Below, one piece after another: positions 48,626 through 58,179 of a stretch of 64,000 nt of DNA. The stretch is taken from positions 62,001-126,000 of the forward strand of contig NZ_SKBR01000004.1 in assembly GCF_013450295.1 (NCBI RefSeq). Direction: 5' to 3'. Position 1 is the first letter of the stretch. The number at the start of each line of letters is the position of its first letter. The notes below the pieces were generated by a model. The model was not told the origin of the DNA, made no database searches, and saw only the letters and a list, made by a program, of their open reading frames with translations. Source of the DNA: Streptomyces sp. AJS327. Lineage in GTDB: Bacteria > Actinomycetota > Actinomycetes > Streptomycetales > Streptomycetaceae. The translations under genes and the position numbers were made by a program.

Positions 48626-49491
48626 ACGGACCGGGAATCGCCGTCGGCGTGGTCGGGCCGGACGCCCTCCACGGGCTGTGGACAACTCTGTCGCTGCTGG
48701 CGGCGGCGGGCTGGGCGGCTGGTGCGCTGACGCGCCGACGGCGTGAGCGTCGCACCCGCCTCCGGACGCGGTCCGTTCTCGACCCGTCCGTCGTGCCGGG
48801 ACGTCGGGAGCGCTGGCCCAGGCGCCGGGTGACCCACCACCTGGAGCACGGTGTGCTGGCCCGGCTGGCGGTGGACCGGCGGGATGTGCCGTGGCGGGAG
48901 GTGACGGCCTCGCTGGGTGCCGGGCTGGCGCTGCTGACGCTGATCGACGGGGCGGTGGGCTGGTTGCTCGGTGCGGGAGCCGGCTGCGGTGTCTGGTGGT
49001 GGCTGCGGCGCCGTGGCGGCATCGCCGGTGACGGCGGGGCGACGCCGGAGTCCCGGGCGGCCACCGCGCAGCTTCCGCTGATCGCTGACCTGCTGGCGGC
49101 CTGCCTGGCCGCGGGCGCCCGGCCACCGCAGGCGGCCGAGGCGGTGGGCCGTTCCCTCGGCGGCCCGCTCGGCCATCGGCTGGCGCAGTGCGCGGAGGAA
49201 CTCCGGCTGGGTGGTGAACCGGCCGTCGTCTGGGGACGTTTCGGTGAGCTTCCCGGTGCCGCGGGGCTGGCCCGGCACCTGGAGCGCGCGGAGGGAACCG
49301 GAGTGCCGGCGGTGGAGGCGGTCAGCCGGTACGCGACGGAACTCCGCGCCCGTCGGACACGCGAGACGAACGGCCGCGCCCGGCGTGTGGGGGTGCTGGT
49401 GGCGGGCCCACTGGGGCTCTGCTTCCTCCCCGCCTTCCTGGTGGTGGGGGTGGCACCGGTGGTGCTCGGTCTGGCCGGTTCCCTCCGGTGA
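48622..49491 (+). CDS. tadC: TadC-like pilus assembly membrane protein
   Basis: A 289-residue F-domain protein. The core LPLIADLLAACLAAGARPPQ, then HRLAQCAEELRLGGEPAVVW and LERAEGTGVPAVEAVSRYAT, is the GspF/TadC signature. It ends with a membrane helix pair (VLVAGPLGLCFLPAFLVVGV). ATG overlaps the tadB stop. With TadB it forms the inner-membrane platform for the pilin. Confidence 0.92.
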   Translation: MNGPGIAVGVVGPDALHGLWTTLSLLAAAGWAAGALTRRRRERRTRLRTRSVLDPSVVPGRRERWPRRRVTHHLEHGVLARLAVDRRDVPWREVTASLGAGLALLTLIDGAVGWLLGAGAGCGVWWWLRRRGGIAGDGGATPESRAATAQLPLIADLLAACLAAGARPPQAAEAVGRSLGGPLGHRLAQCAEELRLGGEPAVVWGRFGELPGAAGLARHLERAEGTGVPAVEAVSRYATELRARRTRETNGRARRVGVLVAGPLGLCFLPAFLVVGVAPVVLGLAGSLR

Positions 49492-49618
49492 GTGGTGTGC
49501 GTGTCCCGCCACGCGGCGTGGGGCGATGGTGCGGAAGCGGGACGGGGAGAGGTGAGGTCCGTGCGTGCCGGAACGGGTGCGTACGGGGTCGGACATGGCT
49601 GGTGGATGGGGAGTTGGC

Positions 49619-49807
49619 ATGAGGAAGCGGTGTGTGCGGATCCTTCGGCGGCGGACGAGGGAGGTGGGCATGAGCACGGCCGAGTACGCCGTCGGCACGA
49701 TGGCCGCGTGCGGCTTCGCCGCGGTGCTGTACAAGATCGTCACAAGCGACGCGGTGAGCGGAGCGGTGCGGCAGCTCATCGAACGAGCACTGAACTCCGG
49801 CCTGTGA
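49619..49807 (+). CDS. Flp-type pilin (DUF4244)
   Basis: A 62-residue prepilin. A basic leader (MRKRCVRILRRRTREVG) ends in G, then MSTAEYAVGTMAACGFAAVL forms the hydrophobic N-terminal helix with glutamate at +5, as in Flp pilins. Prepilin peptidase would cut after G17. No prepilin peptidase gene is seen in the window, so it must be elsewhere. ATG with GGGGAG upstream. GTGA coupling to the next gene. Confidence 0.88.
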   Translation: MRKRCVRILRRRTREVGMSTAEYAVGTMAACGFAAVLYKIVTSDAVSGAVRQLIERALNSGL

Positions 49808-50343
49808 GGGGGCGATTCGCCGATCGTCTGGCCGCCGAGACGGTCGGAGCGCGCGGGCCACGTCCGGTGCCGCCGCCCCGGGCCGCCGATGGCGGCGCGA
49901 GACGGATTCGCGGGATACGGCGACGTGTTGGGCGCGCCCCTGGCGGGAGGCGGTTGGGGGAGCGCGGTTCGGTGACGGCGGAGAGCGCTGTGGTCATCCC
50001 GGCGCTGGTGCTGCTCGCCGCTCTGCTCCTGTGGGGTGTGCTGGCGGCGGTCGCCCAGGTGCGGTGCGCCGACGCGGCGCGGGCCGCGGCGCGGGCGGCG
50101 GCGCGCGGTGAACCTCCCGCGGTGGTGCGGGAGGCGGCCCGTGCGACGGGCCCCCGGGGTACGCGGGCCGAGGTCCGCAGGGAAGGCGAGTTGGTGCGCG
50201 TCCGGGTGCGGGCGAACGCGGCCGGGCCCGGCGTGCTGTCGGTGGGTCTGCGGGCGGAGGCGGTGGCGTGGGATGAGGGTGGTGGGGTCAGTGGTGGGCG
50301 ACAGCGTGACGAACCACCGGAGTTGGAGACGCTGGGGCGGTGA
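49804..50343 (+). CDS. TadE-like pseudopilin
   Basis: A 179-residue protein with a long basic leader (residues 1-55), then ERGSVTAESAVVIPALVLLA and ALLLWGVLAAVAQVRCADAA, the TadE signature: G before a hydrophobic helix with glutamate. The periplasmic part (GTRAEVRREGELVRVRVRAN) is small. It probably joins the pilus or its cap. GTG start overlapping the pilin stop. Confidence 0.85.
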   Translation: MRGRFADRLAAETVGARGPRPVPPPRAADGGARRIRGIRRRVGRAPGGRRLGERGSVTAESAVVIPALVLLAALLLWGVLAAVAQVRCADAARAAARAAARGEPPAVVREAARATGPRGTRAEVRREGELVRVRVRANAAGPGVLSVGLRAEAVAWDEGGGVSGGRQRDEPPELETLGR

Positions 50344-50872
50344 ACAGGGCTCGGCCACCGTCTGGGCGGCCTGGTGTGGGGCGGCGCTCTGCGCGGTGTT
50401 CGTCGTGGTGCTCGGGCTGAGCGAGGCGGTCGCCGCACGTCACCGGGCGGCCGCCGGGGCGGATATGGCGGCGCTCGCCGCCGCTGGACACGCTCCCGAA
50501 GGCAAGGCCGGGGCGTGTGCCTGGGCACACCGTGTCGCGCGGGCCCAGGGCGCGCGGGTGGTCCGTTGCGAAGTCCGTGGGGAGATCGTCGAGTTGGTGG
50601 CAGCGGCGCGCTGGGGGCCGTACGAGTCCCGCGTCCGTGCCCGCGCCGGGCCAACTGTCTCCGGGGCGCGCACCGGCGCCTCGGGCCCGTTCCGGAGCGG
50701 CGAGGTACCGGGACCGGGCCTGTCGTCGGGGCGTGCCGCGTGGGAGACCGGACAGTCGACCGGTCGCGGCGGCGCTCGGGCCCCGCCCTGCGCGTCCGGC
50801 GCGGGCCCGCCCGAGGCCGGTGCTGGACGGCGGGCGGCGCCGGTCAGTCGGCGTGCCGGAGCAGTTCGGTGA
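50273..50872 (+). CDS. Helicase-neighbourhood TadE/TadG-like protein
   Basis: A 199-residue protein. GGEQGSATVWAAWCGAALCA, VFVVVLGLSEAVAARHRAAA, GADMAALAAAGHAPEGKAGA is the pattern I know as the TIGR03816 helicase/secretion-neighbourhood TadE-like family (Rv3655c/3656c region). The last 80 residues are low-complexity Gly/Ala/Arg. The ATG at 50273 overlaps the previous gene by 71 bp; GTG codons at 50291 and later are alternatives. It overlaps the converging helicase gene by 29 bp. Confidence 0.7.
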   Translation: MRVVGSVVGDSVTNHRSWRRWGGEQGSATVWAAWCGAALCAVFVVVLGLSEAVAARHRAAAGADMAALAAAGHAPEGKAGACAWAHRVARAQGARVVRCEVRGEIVELVAAARWGPYESRVRARAGPTVSGARTGASGPFRSGEVPGPGLSSGRAAWETGQSTGRGGARAPPCASGAGPPEAGAGRRAAPVSRRAGAVR

Positions 50873-53318
50873 GAAGGCGGAGGGCGCCCCGCTTGTGCAG
50901 CGGCTCGTTGCCGTTCCCGCACTTGGGGGACTGGACGCAGGAGGGGCAACCGGCCTCGCACTCGCAGGCGGCGATGGCGTCGCGGGTGGCGGTGAGCCAG
51001 TCCTGGGCCCGGTGGAAGGCGCGCTCGGCGAAGCCCGCTCCGCCCGCGTGGCCGTCGTAGACGAACACGGTCGGAAGGAGGGTGTCCGGATGGAGGGAGA
51101 TGGAGACGCCGCCGATGTCCCAGCGGTCGCAGGTGGCGAAGAGCGGCAGCATCCCGATGGCGGCGTGCTCAGCGGCGTGCAGGGCTCCCGGAAGGATGTC
51201 CTCCCCCACACCGGCGGCGTCGAGTTGGTCCTCGCTCATGGTCCACCACACGGCGCGGGTGCGCAGCGTGCGGGGCGGCAGGTCGAGCTTCGTCTCGCCC
51301 ATCACCTGCCCGGTGACGAGGCGGCGGCGCAGATAGGAGACGACCTGGTGGGTGACCTCGACGGAGCCGAAGCAGAGCCGGGCTCCGCCCCAGGGGGTCT
51401 CGGCCTCCGTCTCCAGCACCGAGAGGGCGGTGGTGTCCCGCGCCATGGTCGTCCAGGGCGGGTTGGCCTCCTCGACGAGCGCCGCGTTGTCGTCAAGGTC
51501 GAGGTGGCGCACCACATAGGTGCGTCCCTGGTGGAGGTGGACGGCACCCTCGTGGACGGTGGCGTGCGCCGCCGCCGCGTCGACGGTGCCCAGCAACCGC
51601 CCGGTGTCCGCCTCGACGACCTGGACGGGGGTGCCACCGCCGCCCCGGATGTCGGTCAGGTCGGCCGCGCGTTCCCTGCGGGTCCAGTACCAGGCACCGC
51701 CGCGGCGCCGGAGCAGCTTCCGCTCTTCCAGGCGGCGTATCAGGCCGGTGGTCTCGGAGCCGAACAGGGCGACGTCGCCGTCGGTCAGCGGTAGTTCCGC
51801 CGCCGCCGCGCAGAGGTGCGGGGCGAGGACGTAGGGGTTGTACGGATCGAAGACGGTCGCCTCGACGGGCCGTTCGAAGATGGATTCGGGGTGGTGCACG
51901 AGGTAGGTGTCCAGCGGGTCGTCGCGGGCGATGAGGATCGCCAGCGCGCCCTGACCGTGCGGGGTCCCGGCGGAGACCCGTCCCGCCCGTCCCGCCTGCT
52001 GCCACAGGGAGGCGAGCGTGCCCGGGTAGCCGGTGATGAGGACGGCGTCCAGCCCGGACACGTCCACGCCCAGTTCGAGCGCGTTGGTCGCCGCGAGACC
52101 CAGCAACTCACCGGTGTGCAGCTGCCGTTCGAGAGCCCGGCGCTCCTCGGGCAGGTAGCCGCCCCGGTAGGCCGCGACGCGCGGCCCGCCGTGGGCCGTC
52201 GCGTCCCCGGTGGGCTCGGTCGCGCGGGGAGCGGACGACCGGTGGGCGGCGGTCATCCGGTCCTGCGCGATGAGGGAGATGAGTTCGGCGCCGCGTCGGG
52301 AGCGGACGAAGGCCACCGTGCGTACCTCGCGCAGCGCGAGGTCGGTCAGCAGCTCCGCGGCTTCGGCGGTGGCGCTGCGCCGTACCGGGGCACCGCGTTC
52401 CCCGGTGGTCTCGGTGAGGGGAGGCTCCCAGAGCGCGAAGACGAGTTCGCCGCGTGGCGAGGTGTCCTCGGTGATCTCGGCGGTCGGCAGCCCGGTGAGC
52501 CGCTGGGCGGTCTCGCCGGGCTCGGCAGCGGTGGCGGAGGCGAGGAGGAAGACGGGGTCGGCGCCGTAGCGGGCGCAGATCCGCCGGAGCCGTCTGAGGA
52601 CCTGGGCGACGTGTGAGCCGAACACGCCCCGGTAGGTGTGGCATTCGTCGATGACGACGTAGCGCAGGGAGCGCAGGAAGGAGGACCAGCGCTGGTGCTG
52701 TGGCAACAGCGCGCGGTGGAGCATGTCCGGGTTGGTGAGGACGTAGTTGGCGAAGCGCCGGGTCCAGTCGCGTTCCTCGGGTGGTGTGTCGCCGTCGTAG
52801 ACGGCGGCGCGGACGGAGTCGCCCAGCGGGGCGGCCAGTTCCCGTACGGCACGGCGCTGGTCGGCTGCGAGGGCCTTGGTGGGGGTGAGGTAGAGAGCGG
52901 TCGTTCCCCGCCCGTTGGGCGCCTCGGAGCCGTCGAGCAGGGTGCTGAGCACCGGCGTCAGGTACGCGAGGGACTTTCCGGACGCCGTGCCGGTGGCGAT
53001 GATCACGGACTCGCCGCGCACCGCGTGCTCGATCGTGCGTGCCTGGTGCTCCCAGGGGCGCGTCACGCCCGTCGTCTGGATGGCTTCGACCACCTCTGGG
53101 CGGATTGGATCAGGCCAATCCGCATGGCGGCCCGCCCGAGGGGGCAAGTGCTCCGTATGGGTGCGGCGGTCCGCGCGGTCGGCGCCGGTGGTGAGCCGGT
53201 CGAGCACCGCGGCGGGATCGGGTCGGATCTCCGCGCGACGGGAATCGGCGGGCGCGGGTGTGCCTGGCGGCTCGTCTCCGTCTACGCTCGCGGACCGTGG
53301 GTGCTGTTCTCTGGCCAT
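50844..53318 (-). CDS. MrfA/Hrq1-type DEAD-box DNA helicase
   Basis: An 824-residue SF2 helicase. Motif I is IIATGTASGKSLAYLTPVLS, motif II YVVIDECHTYRG (DECH), motif III LLASATAAEP, motif V ATNALELGVDVSGLDAVLIT, motif VI QQAGRAGR. The C-terminal DUF1998-like domain has the four-cysteine cluster CECEAGCPSCVQSPKCGN. Relatives (B. subtilis MrfA, yeast Hrq1, Rv3649) act in repair of mitomycin or crosslink damage. The ATG at 53316-53318 is used; no strong ribosome binding site is seen. Confidence 0.93.
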   Translation of the reverse strand: MAREQHPRSASVDGDEPPGTPAPADSRRAEIRPDPAAVLDRLTTGADRADRRTHTEHLPPRAGRHADWPDPIRPEVVEAIQTTGVTRPWEHQARTIEHAVRGESVIIATGTASGKSLAYLTPVLSTLLDGSEAPNGRGTTALYLTPTKALAADQRRAVRELAAPLGDSVRAAVYDGDTPPEERDWTRRFANYVLTNPDMLHRALLPQHQRWSSFLRSLRYVVIDECHTYRGVFGSHVAQVLRRLRRICARYGADPVFLLASATAAEPGETAQRLTGLPTAEITEDTSPRGELVFALWEPPLTETTGERGAPVRRSATAEAAELLTDLALREVRTVAFVRSRRGAELISLIAQDRMTAAHRSSAPRATEPTGDATAHGGPRVAAYRGGYLPEERRALERQLHTGELLGLAATNALELGVDVSGLDAVLITGYPGTLASLWQQAGRAGRVSAGTPHGQGALAILIARDDPLDTYLVHHPESIFERPVEATVFDPYNPYVLAPHLCAAAAELPLTDGDVALFGSETTGLIRRLEERKLLRRRGGAWYWTRRERAADLTDIRGGGGTPVQVVEADTGRLLGTVDAAAAHATVHEGAVHLHQGRTYVVRHLDLDDNAALVEEANPPWTTMARDTTALSVLETEAETPWGGARLCFGSVEVTHQVVSYLRRRLVTGQVMGETKLDLPPRTLRTRAVWWTMSEDQLDAAGVGEDILPGALHAAEHAAIGMLPLFATCDRWDIGGVSISLHPDTLLPTVFVYDGHAGGAGFAERAFHRAQDWLTATRDAIAACECEAGCPSCVQSPKCGNGNEPLHKRGALRLLTELLRHAD

Positions 53319-53504
53319 TGGCACCGAGTGTGTCACCGGCGTGACGGACAATGCCTGCAAGGCGTCGTACTCGCCTGCTGGTAAGTGATTGAATGCCCCT
53401 GCGGCTGCCGATCCGTCCCGTGCGGCGCCCGGGCCCGACCGGGCCGGGGCCTCGGTGGGAGACGCCAGGGGCGGACCGCTCGATAGCAAGGTGCTGGAGG
53501 ATCC

Positions 53505-53846
53505 GTGGACCTGTCCCTGTCGACTCGTACTGTCGGCGATCGCACAATCGTCGAGGTCGGTGGCGAGATTGATGTATACACCGCGCCCAAGCTGCGGGAG
53601 CAGCTGGTGGAGTTGGTGAACGACGGCAGTTACCACCTCGTCGTGGACATGGAGGGGGTTGACTTCCTCGACTCCACCGGGCTCGGCGTGCTCGTCGGCG
53701 GACTCAAGCGGGTGCGTGCCCACGAGGGCTCACTGCGGCTGGTGTGCAACCAGGAGCGCATTCTGAAGATCTTCCGTATCACGGGCCTCACGAAGGTGTT
53801 CCCGATCCACGGGTCGGTTGACGAGGCCGTCGCGGCCACCGACTGA
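53505..53846 (+). CDS. bldG: BldG, anti-sigma factor antagonist
   Basis: A 113-residue STAS protein ([80 protein letters not shown]). S57 in DSTGLG is the phosphorylation site. BldG is needed for aerial growth and antibiotic production in Streptomyces and binds several anti-sigma factors. GTG start with GGAGG upstream (CTGGAGGATCCGTG). The anti-sigma-like partner follows 103 bp on. Confidence 0.96.
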   Translation: MDLSLSTRTVGDRTIVEVGGEIDVYTAPKLREQLVELVNDGSYHLVVDMEGVDFLDSTGLGVLVGGLKRVRAHEGSLRLVCNQERILKIFRITGLTKVFPIHGSVDEAVAATD

Positions 53847-53949
53847 GGCCCCGGCCGCCAGGTCGCGGCCGGACACTGGCAGCAGGGGTGCCGGGCCCGT
53901 GGGCCCGGCACTCGCGCACAGGCACACCGCAGTACCCGAGGGGGATGGC

Positions 53950-54435
53950 ATGGCCACCGTGGAACTCCGCTTCAGCGCGCTGCCGGAGCACGTGCGGACA
54001 GCGCGTCTGGTAGCCGCGGCGGTGGCGCGCCGTGCCGGGGTGGACGAGGCCGTGCTGGACGAGGTGCGGTTGGCGGTGGGTGAGGCGTGTACCCGCGCGG
54101 TGGGCCTGCATGTGAGTGGTGGGGTCGAGGAGCCGGTCCGTGTGGCGTTGACGGAGGACGAGAAGAAGTTCTCCATCGAGGTGGGAGACAGCGTGCCCAC
54201 GGCCACCGGCACCGGTGGTCAGGGCAGTACCGCGCAGGGCATCGCCCCCGGCCTGGGGGCGCGGCCGGACGCCCGGGACGGCGGGGCGTCGGAGCCCACC
54301 GAGGGCGACGAGGGCGAGGGCCAGATGGGCCTCGCGGTGATCAGTGGCCTGGTGGACGACGTGGAGGTCACCGCTGACGAGCACGGTGGCCTCATTCGAA
54401 TGAGCTGGCCGACGGCCCCCGAACTGCTCCCCTGA
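53950..54435 (+). CDS. Anti-sigma-factor-like ATPase-fold partner of BldG
   Basis: A 161-residue RsbW/SpoIIAB-like protein. LRFSALPEHVRTARLVAAAV begins the GHKL fold; DEVRLAVGEACTRAVGLHVS covers the N box, where the Mg-binding asparagine of SpoIIAB is replaced by arginine; EDEKKFSIEVGDSVP contains the aspartate of the G1 box, and GQMGLAVISGLVDDVEVTAD is the glycine loop. A Gly/Ala/Glu linker of about 45 residues separates them. The Streptomyces equivalent interacts with BldG. Kinase activity is doubtful. ATG with GAGGGGGATGG. Confidence 0.88.
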   Translation: MATVELRFSALPEHVRTARLVAAAVARRAGVDEAVLDEVRLAVGEACTRAVGLHVSGGVEEPVRVALTEDEKKFSIEVGDSVPTATGTGGQGSTAQGIAPGLGARPDARDGGASEPTEGDEGEGQMGLAVISGLVDDVEVTADEHGGLIRMSWPTAPELLP

Positions 54436-55515
54436 ACCCTCTCCGCCGGAACCGTCTCCGGGCCGTCCCCGAGCCCGTGCCGCCGGTCCGCGCCCACGGA
54501 ACAGGTGAGGGGTAACTCCCGCTTCGCGCGGTCGAGTTGTGCGGTCCTTCCCGCCCCCTTCCCTCTCTCTCCTTCGTTCCGCTCGTTTCGTTCCGGGCTT
54601 CGCCGGTTCCCGCTTCCCCCTCCGGGGCGTTCGCTTCCTGCTTCCGGGGCTCGCTCGTGTGTGCCCGTGAACACTTCGGTGGCCCGTACGTTCGGCGGCC
54701 CGCTTCCGTCTCCGGGCGCTGCCGTACCACGTACCCCCTTCAGCGCGGGCGGTTCTCCTTCCGTGCTGTGACAGGGGTTGGGGCCCGCCCCGGTGGGACG
54801 GCCCGTCGACGGCGGTGTGCCTGGCGACAGCGAGCCCGGGAGGCGGTGCCCAGGGAGCACATCCGAGGCGAGGTGTCCCGGTGGGCGCCCTTCGCGGCGG
54901 GGGGCCAACGGAATTGTCCAATCGGGGGGGCCAAGACGAGTGTGGGGCGGGGGAGTTCGGAAGCCGTCCGGGCCGTCGGTCGCTTGTCCGGGCCGGAACG
55001 CCAGCCGCTCCCCGGTCGTTCGTGAGCGTCCGGGCCATGGGATGGCCGGGCTGCTGGCCGGGGAGAGCAACGGTGGTGGTCCGCCGGGCTCCTGGTGCGG
55101 GGGTGGCCTTTCCTGTCGCGGGTCACTTCAAACGGGTCTCTCTCCAGCCGCTTCCGTAGCCGCCCCCGATGCCTCCGAAGCTCGGGCGCGCGCGGGCGTA
55201 CAAGAGGAAGCGGAACCTGGCAACACCCGCGCACCGTAAAGGAGTTGCGCCCCTGTGGGCGATCTCACCAGCGAATCTACGTATTTTCTTGATCGCCAAA
55301 TAGATCATTTTCTTGACAGTCAGCGGAAAGTGTCCATTCCGTCGAACGAGCGAATTCATGGCCCAGGGTGAGGCTGATCTTCGCTGGTGACGGCGAATAG
55401 CCGCGTGAGCACACTGTTTTGATCGGTTGCTGATCTCTACAATCCGCCACATCTTTGCAGCAGGACGCCTGAGCGTGCTTGCGCGCGCCCATGTGCCAAA
55501 CGTCAAGGAGGACGA
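54436..55515. other. Long noncoding region upstream of hppA
   Basis: About 1.08 kb without a supported gene. The left part (54540-54680) is a pyrimidine-rich tract. The right part (55260-55450) is the most AT-rich DNA in this half of the window, with TTGACA at 55313 and TACAAT at 55438, and probably contains the hppA promoter and a long leader. A small RNA is possible. Confidence 0.5.
55438..55443 (+). promoter_or_regulatory. Candidate -10 box of hppA
   Basis: TACAAT matches the actinobacterial TAnnnT consensus well, 72 bp before the start codon. No good -35 lies at 16-18 bp. Confidence 0.3.
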
Positions 55516-57930
55516 ATGGCGGGGCAACTCAGCCCACTTCACAGCTCCCAGCATCTCGCCGAGGCCGCCGTGCTGACGGACGCCAACCGTGGCCTGGTCA
55601 TAGTGATCGCCGTGGTGGCGCTGGCGGCACTCGGCGTCGCCGTGATGCTGGTACGTCAAGTGCTCGCCGTCGGCGAGGGCACCGAGAACATGAAGAAGAT
55701 CGCGGCGGCCGTGCAGGAGGGCGCGAACGCCTATCTGGCACGGCAGTTGCGCACCCTGGGCGTATTCGCCGTGGTGGTCTTCTTCCTGCTCATGCTGCTC
55801 CCTGCCGACGATATGAACCAACGGATCGGCCGATCGTTGTTCTTCCTGGTGGGCGCGGGGTTCTCGGCGGCGACCGGGTATATCGGGATGTGGCTGGCGG
55901 TGCGCAGTAACGTGCGTGTGGCCGCCGCGGCGCGAGCGGCGAGTGAGTCGCCGGTCGAGTCGGGAAATGTGAACGGCGGGAAAAAGGATCTCACCGCCGT
56001 CTCCCATCAGGCGACGAAGATCGCTTTCCGTACGGGCGGCGTCGTCGGAATGTTCACCGTCGGGTTGGGTCTTCTCGGTGCCGCCTGTGTGGTGCTGGTC
56101 TACGCCGCGGACGCCCCCAAGGTGCTGGAAGGGTTCGGCCTCGGCGCCGCGTTGATCGCGATGTTCATGCGGGTCGGCGGCGGCATCTTCACCAAGGCGG
56201 CGGACGTCGGGGCTGATCTGGTCGGAAAGGTCGAGCAGGGCATTCCCGAGGACGACCCGCGGAACGCCGCGACCATCGCGGACAACGTCGGTGACAACGT
56301 GGGCGACTGTGCGGGAATGGCGGCCGATCTCTTCGAGTCGTACGCGGTGACACTGGTCGCGGCACTCATTCTGGGCACCGTCGCCTTCGGGGACGCCGGG
56401 CTCGGCTTCCCGTTGCTGGTTCCCGCGATCGGTGTGATCACCGCGATGGTCGGGATTTTCGTGGTGGCACCCCGCCGTTCGGACCGAAGCGGAATGACGG
56501 CGATCAACCGTGGCTTCTTCGTCTCCGCCGCGATCTCGGTCGTGCTGGTCGTCGTCGCGGTGTTCACCTATCTCCCGTCCAGCTACGCGGAGTTGGACGG
56601 CGCCTCGGCGGCGGTGCAGGGCCATGACGGCAACCCGCAGGTGCTGGCGCTGGTCGCGGTCGGCATCGGCATCCTGCTGGCCGCGCTGATCCAGCAGCTG
56701 ACCGGCTACTTCACCGAGACCACCCGCCGCCCGGTACGGGACGTGGGCAAGACCTCGCTCACCGGCCCGGCCACCGTCGTCCTCTCCGGGTTCTCGCTCG
56801 GTCTGGAGTCGGCGGTCTACTCGGCCGCGCTGATCGGACTCAGCGTCTACGGCGCCTTCCTGCTGGGCGGTACCTCGGTGACGCTCGCGCTGTTCGCCGT
56901 CGCGCTGGCCGGTACCGGACTGCTGACCACCGTCGGCGTGATCGTGGCGATGGACACCTTCGGTCCGGTGGCGGACAACGCGCAGGGCATCGCGGAGATG
57001 TCCGGGGACGTCGAGGGCGACGGCGCCCAGGTGCTGACCGACCTCGACGCGGTGGGCAACACCACCAAGGCGATCACCAAGGGCATCGCCATCGCCACGG
57101 CGGTACTGGCCGCGGCGGCGCTGTTCGGCTCGTACAGCAGAGAGGTCGCGGAGGCCGTCCGGAAGTACAACGCGGCGGCGGACGAGATGGGCCTCAACAT
57201 GGCGATCACCCTGCCGAACAACCTGGTGGGCCTGATCCTCGGGGCGGCGGTCGTCTTCCTCTTCTCGGGGCTGGCGATCAACGCCGTCTCCCGCTCGGCC
57301 GGGGCCGTGGTCTTCGAGGTGCGCCGTCAGTTCCGGGAGCGGCCGGGCATCATGGACCGCACCGAGCAGCCGGAGTACGGCCGGGTGGTCGACATCTGCA
57401 CCAAGGACGCGCTGCGTGAGCTGACCACCCCGGGGCTGCTGGCCGTGATGGCGCCGATCTTCGTCGGCTTCACGCTGGGTGTGGGCGCGCTCGCCTCGTT
57501 CCTCGCCGGTTCGATCTGCACCGGCGTCCTGATGGCCGTCTTCCTCGCCAACTCCGGTGGCGCGTGGGACAACGCGAAGAAGATGGTGGAGGACGGGCAC
57601 CACGGCGGCAAGGGCAGTGAGGCGCACGCCGCGACGGTCATCGGCGACACCATCGGTGACCCGTTCAAGGACACCGCCGGTCCCGCGATCAACCCGCTGC
57701 TGAAGGTGATGAACCTGGTGGCGTTGCTGATCGCACCGGCCGTCGTGATGTTCAGCTACGGCGACCAGTCCAACACCGCCGCGCGGGTACTGATCGCGAC
57801 GGCCGCGCTGGCCGTGATCGCCGCTTCGGTCTACCTGTCGAAGCGGCGCGGGATCGTGGTGGGTGACGAAGGTAACGGGGAGCCGGTCTCCGAGTCCCCC
57901 GATCCGGTCGCGGCGTCCCGGTCGGTGTAG
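55516..57930 (+). CDS. hppA: Proton-pumping membrane pyrophosphatase
   Basis: An 804-residue polytopic pump with about 16 membrane helices that couples pyrophosphate hydrolysis to proton export. Substrate loops are visible: GGGIFTKAADVGADLVGKVE, DDPRNAATIADNVGDNVGDC, and near the end GGAWDNAKKMVEDG, GDTIGDPFKDTAGPAINPLL. GNTTKAITKG carries lysine where potassium-dependent forms have alanine, so this is the K+-independent type. ATG with AAGGAGG upstream, an excellent ribosome binding site. Confidence 0.97.
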   Translation: MAGQLSPLHSSQHLAEAAVLTDANRGLVIVIAVVALAALGVAVMLVRQVLAVGEGTENMKKIAAAVQEGANAYLARQLRTLGVFAVVVFFLLMLLPADDMNQRIGRSLFFLVGAGFSAATGYIGMWLAVRSNVRVAAAARAASESPVESGNVNGGKKDLTAVSHQATKIAFRTGGVVGMFTVGLGLLGAACVVLVYAADAPKVLEGFGLGAALIAMFMRVGGGIFTKAADVGADLVGKVEQGIPEDDPRNAATIADNVGDNVGDCAGMAADLFESYAVTLVAALILGTVAFGDAGLGFPLLVPAIGVITAMVGIFVVAPRRSDRSGMTAINRGFFVSAAISVVLVVVAVFTYLPSSYAELDGASAAVQGHDGNPQVLALVAVGIGILLAALIQQLTGYFTETTRRPVRDVGKTSLTGPATVVLSGFSLGLESAVYSAALIGLSVYGAFLLGGTSVTLALFAVALAGTGLLTTVGVIVAMDTFGPVADNAQGIAEMSGDVEGDGAQVLTDLDAVGNTTKAITKGIAIATAVLAAAALFGSYSREVAEAVRKYNAAADEMGLNMAITLPNNLVGLILGAAVVFLFSGLAINAVSRSAGAVVFEVRRQFRERPGIMDRTEQPEYGRVVDICTKDALRELTTPGLLAVMAPIFVGFTLGVGALASFLAGSICTGVLMAVFLANSGGAWDNAKKMVEDGHHGGKGSEAHAATVIGDTIGDPFKDTAGPAINPLLKVMNLVALLIAPAVVMFSYGDQSNTAARVLIATAALAVIAASVYLSKRRGIVVGDEGNGEPVSESPDPVAASRSV

Positions 57931-57965
57931 CAGGATCCAGCCTGGAGGTCCTGGCGGACCAACGC

Positions 57966-58003
57966 ACGGGCGGGCGAGGCGCGTTGGCGCTCCGCCCGCC
58001 CGT
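57966..58003. terminator. Terminator of hppA
   Basis: ACGGGCGGGCG / CGCCCGCCCGT arms of 11 bp around a 16-nt loop, 36 bp after the stop codon. Confidence 0.7.
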
Positions 58004-58179
58004 CGTGCGTGCCACCCGCCGTGCGCGGGCCCGGTCCTCGCGGGCGGGTCGCAGTGGGCTTCGCCATGTACTTATGGTGCGAATGGCTATAACAGAGGGC
58101 GAAAGAGGCGTCCGACTCGCCGTGGATGCCCTCTTGGCGTGTATGTTCCGGCCGAATAGCCATGGAAGGGACCGATCCG

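Noticed and set aside
54392-54730. A Glu/Lys/Arg-rich 112-codon minus-strand frame
   Set aside because: Simply the complement of the pyrimidine-rich tract; no ribosome binding site and low complexity.
55123-57627. An 834-codon minus-strand frame opposite hppA
   Set aside because: hppA is unambiguous; the antisense frame is His/Arg/Gln/Asp-rich shadow.
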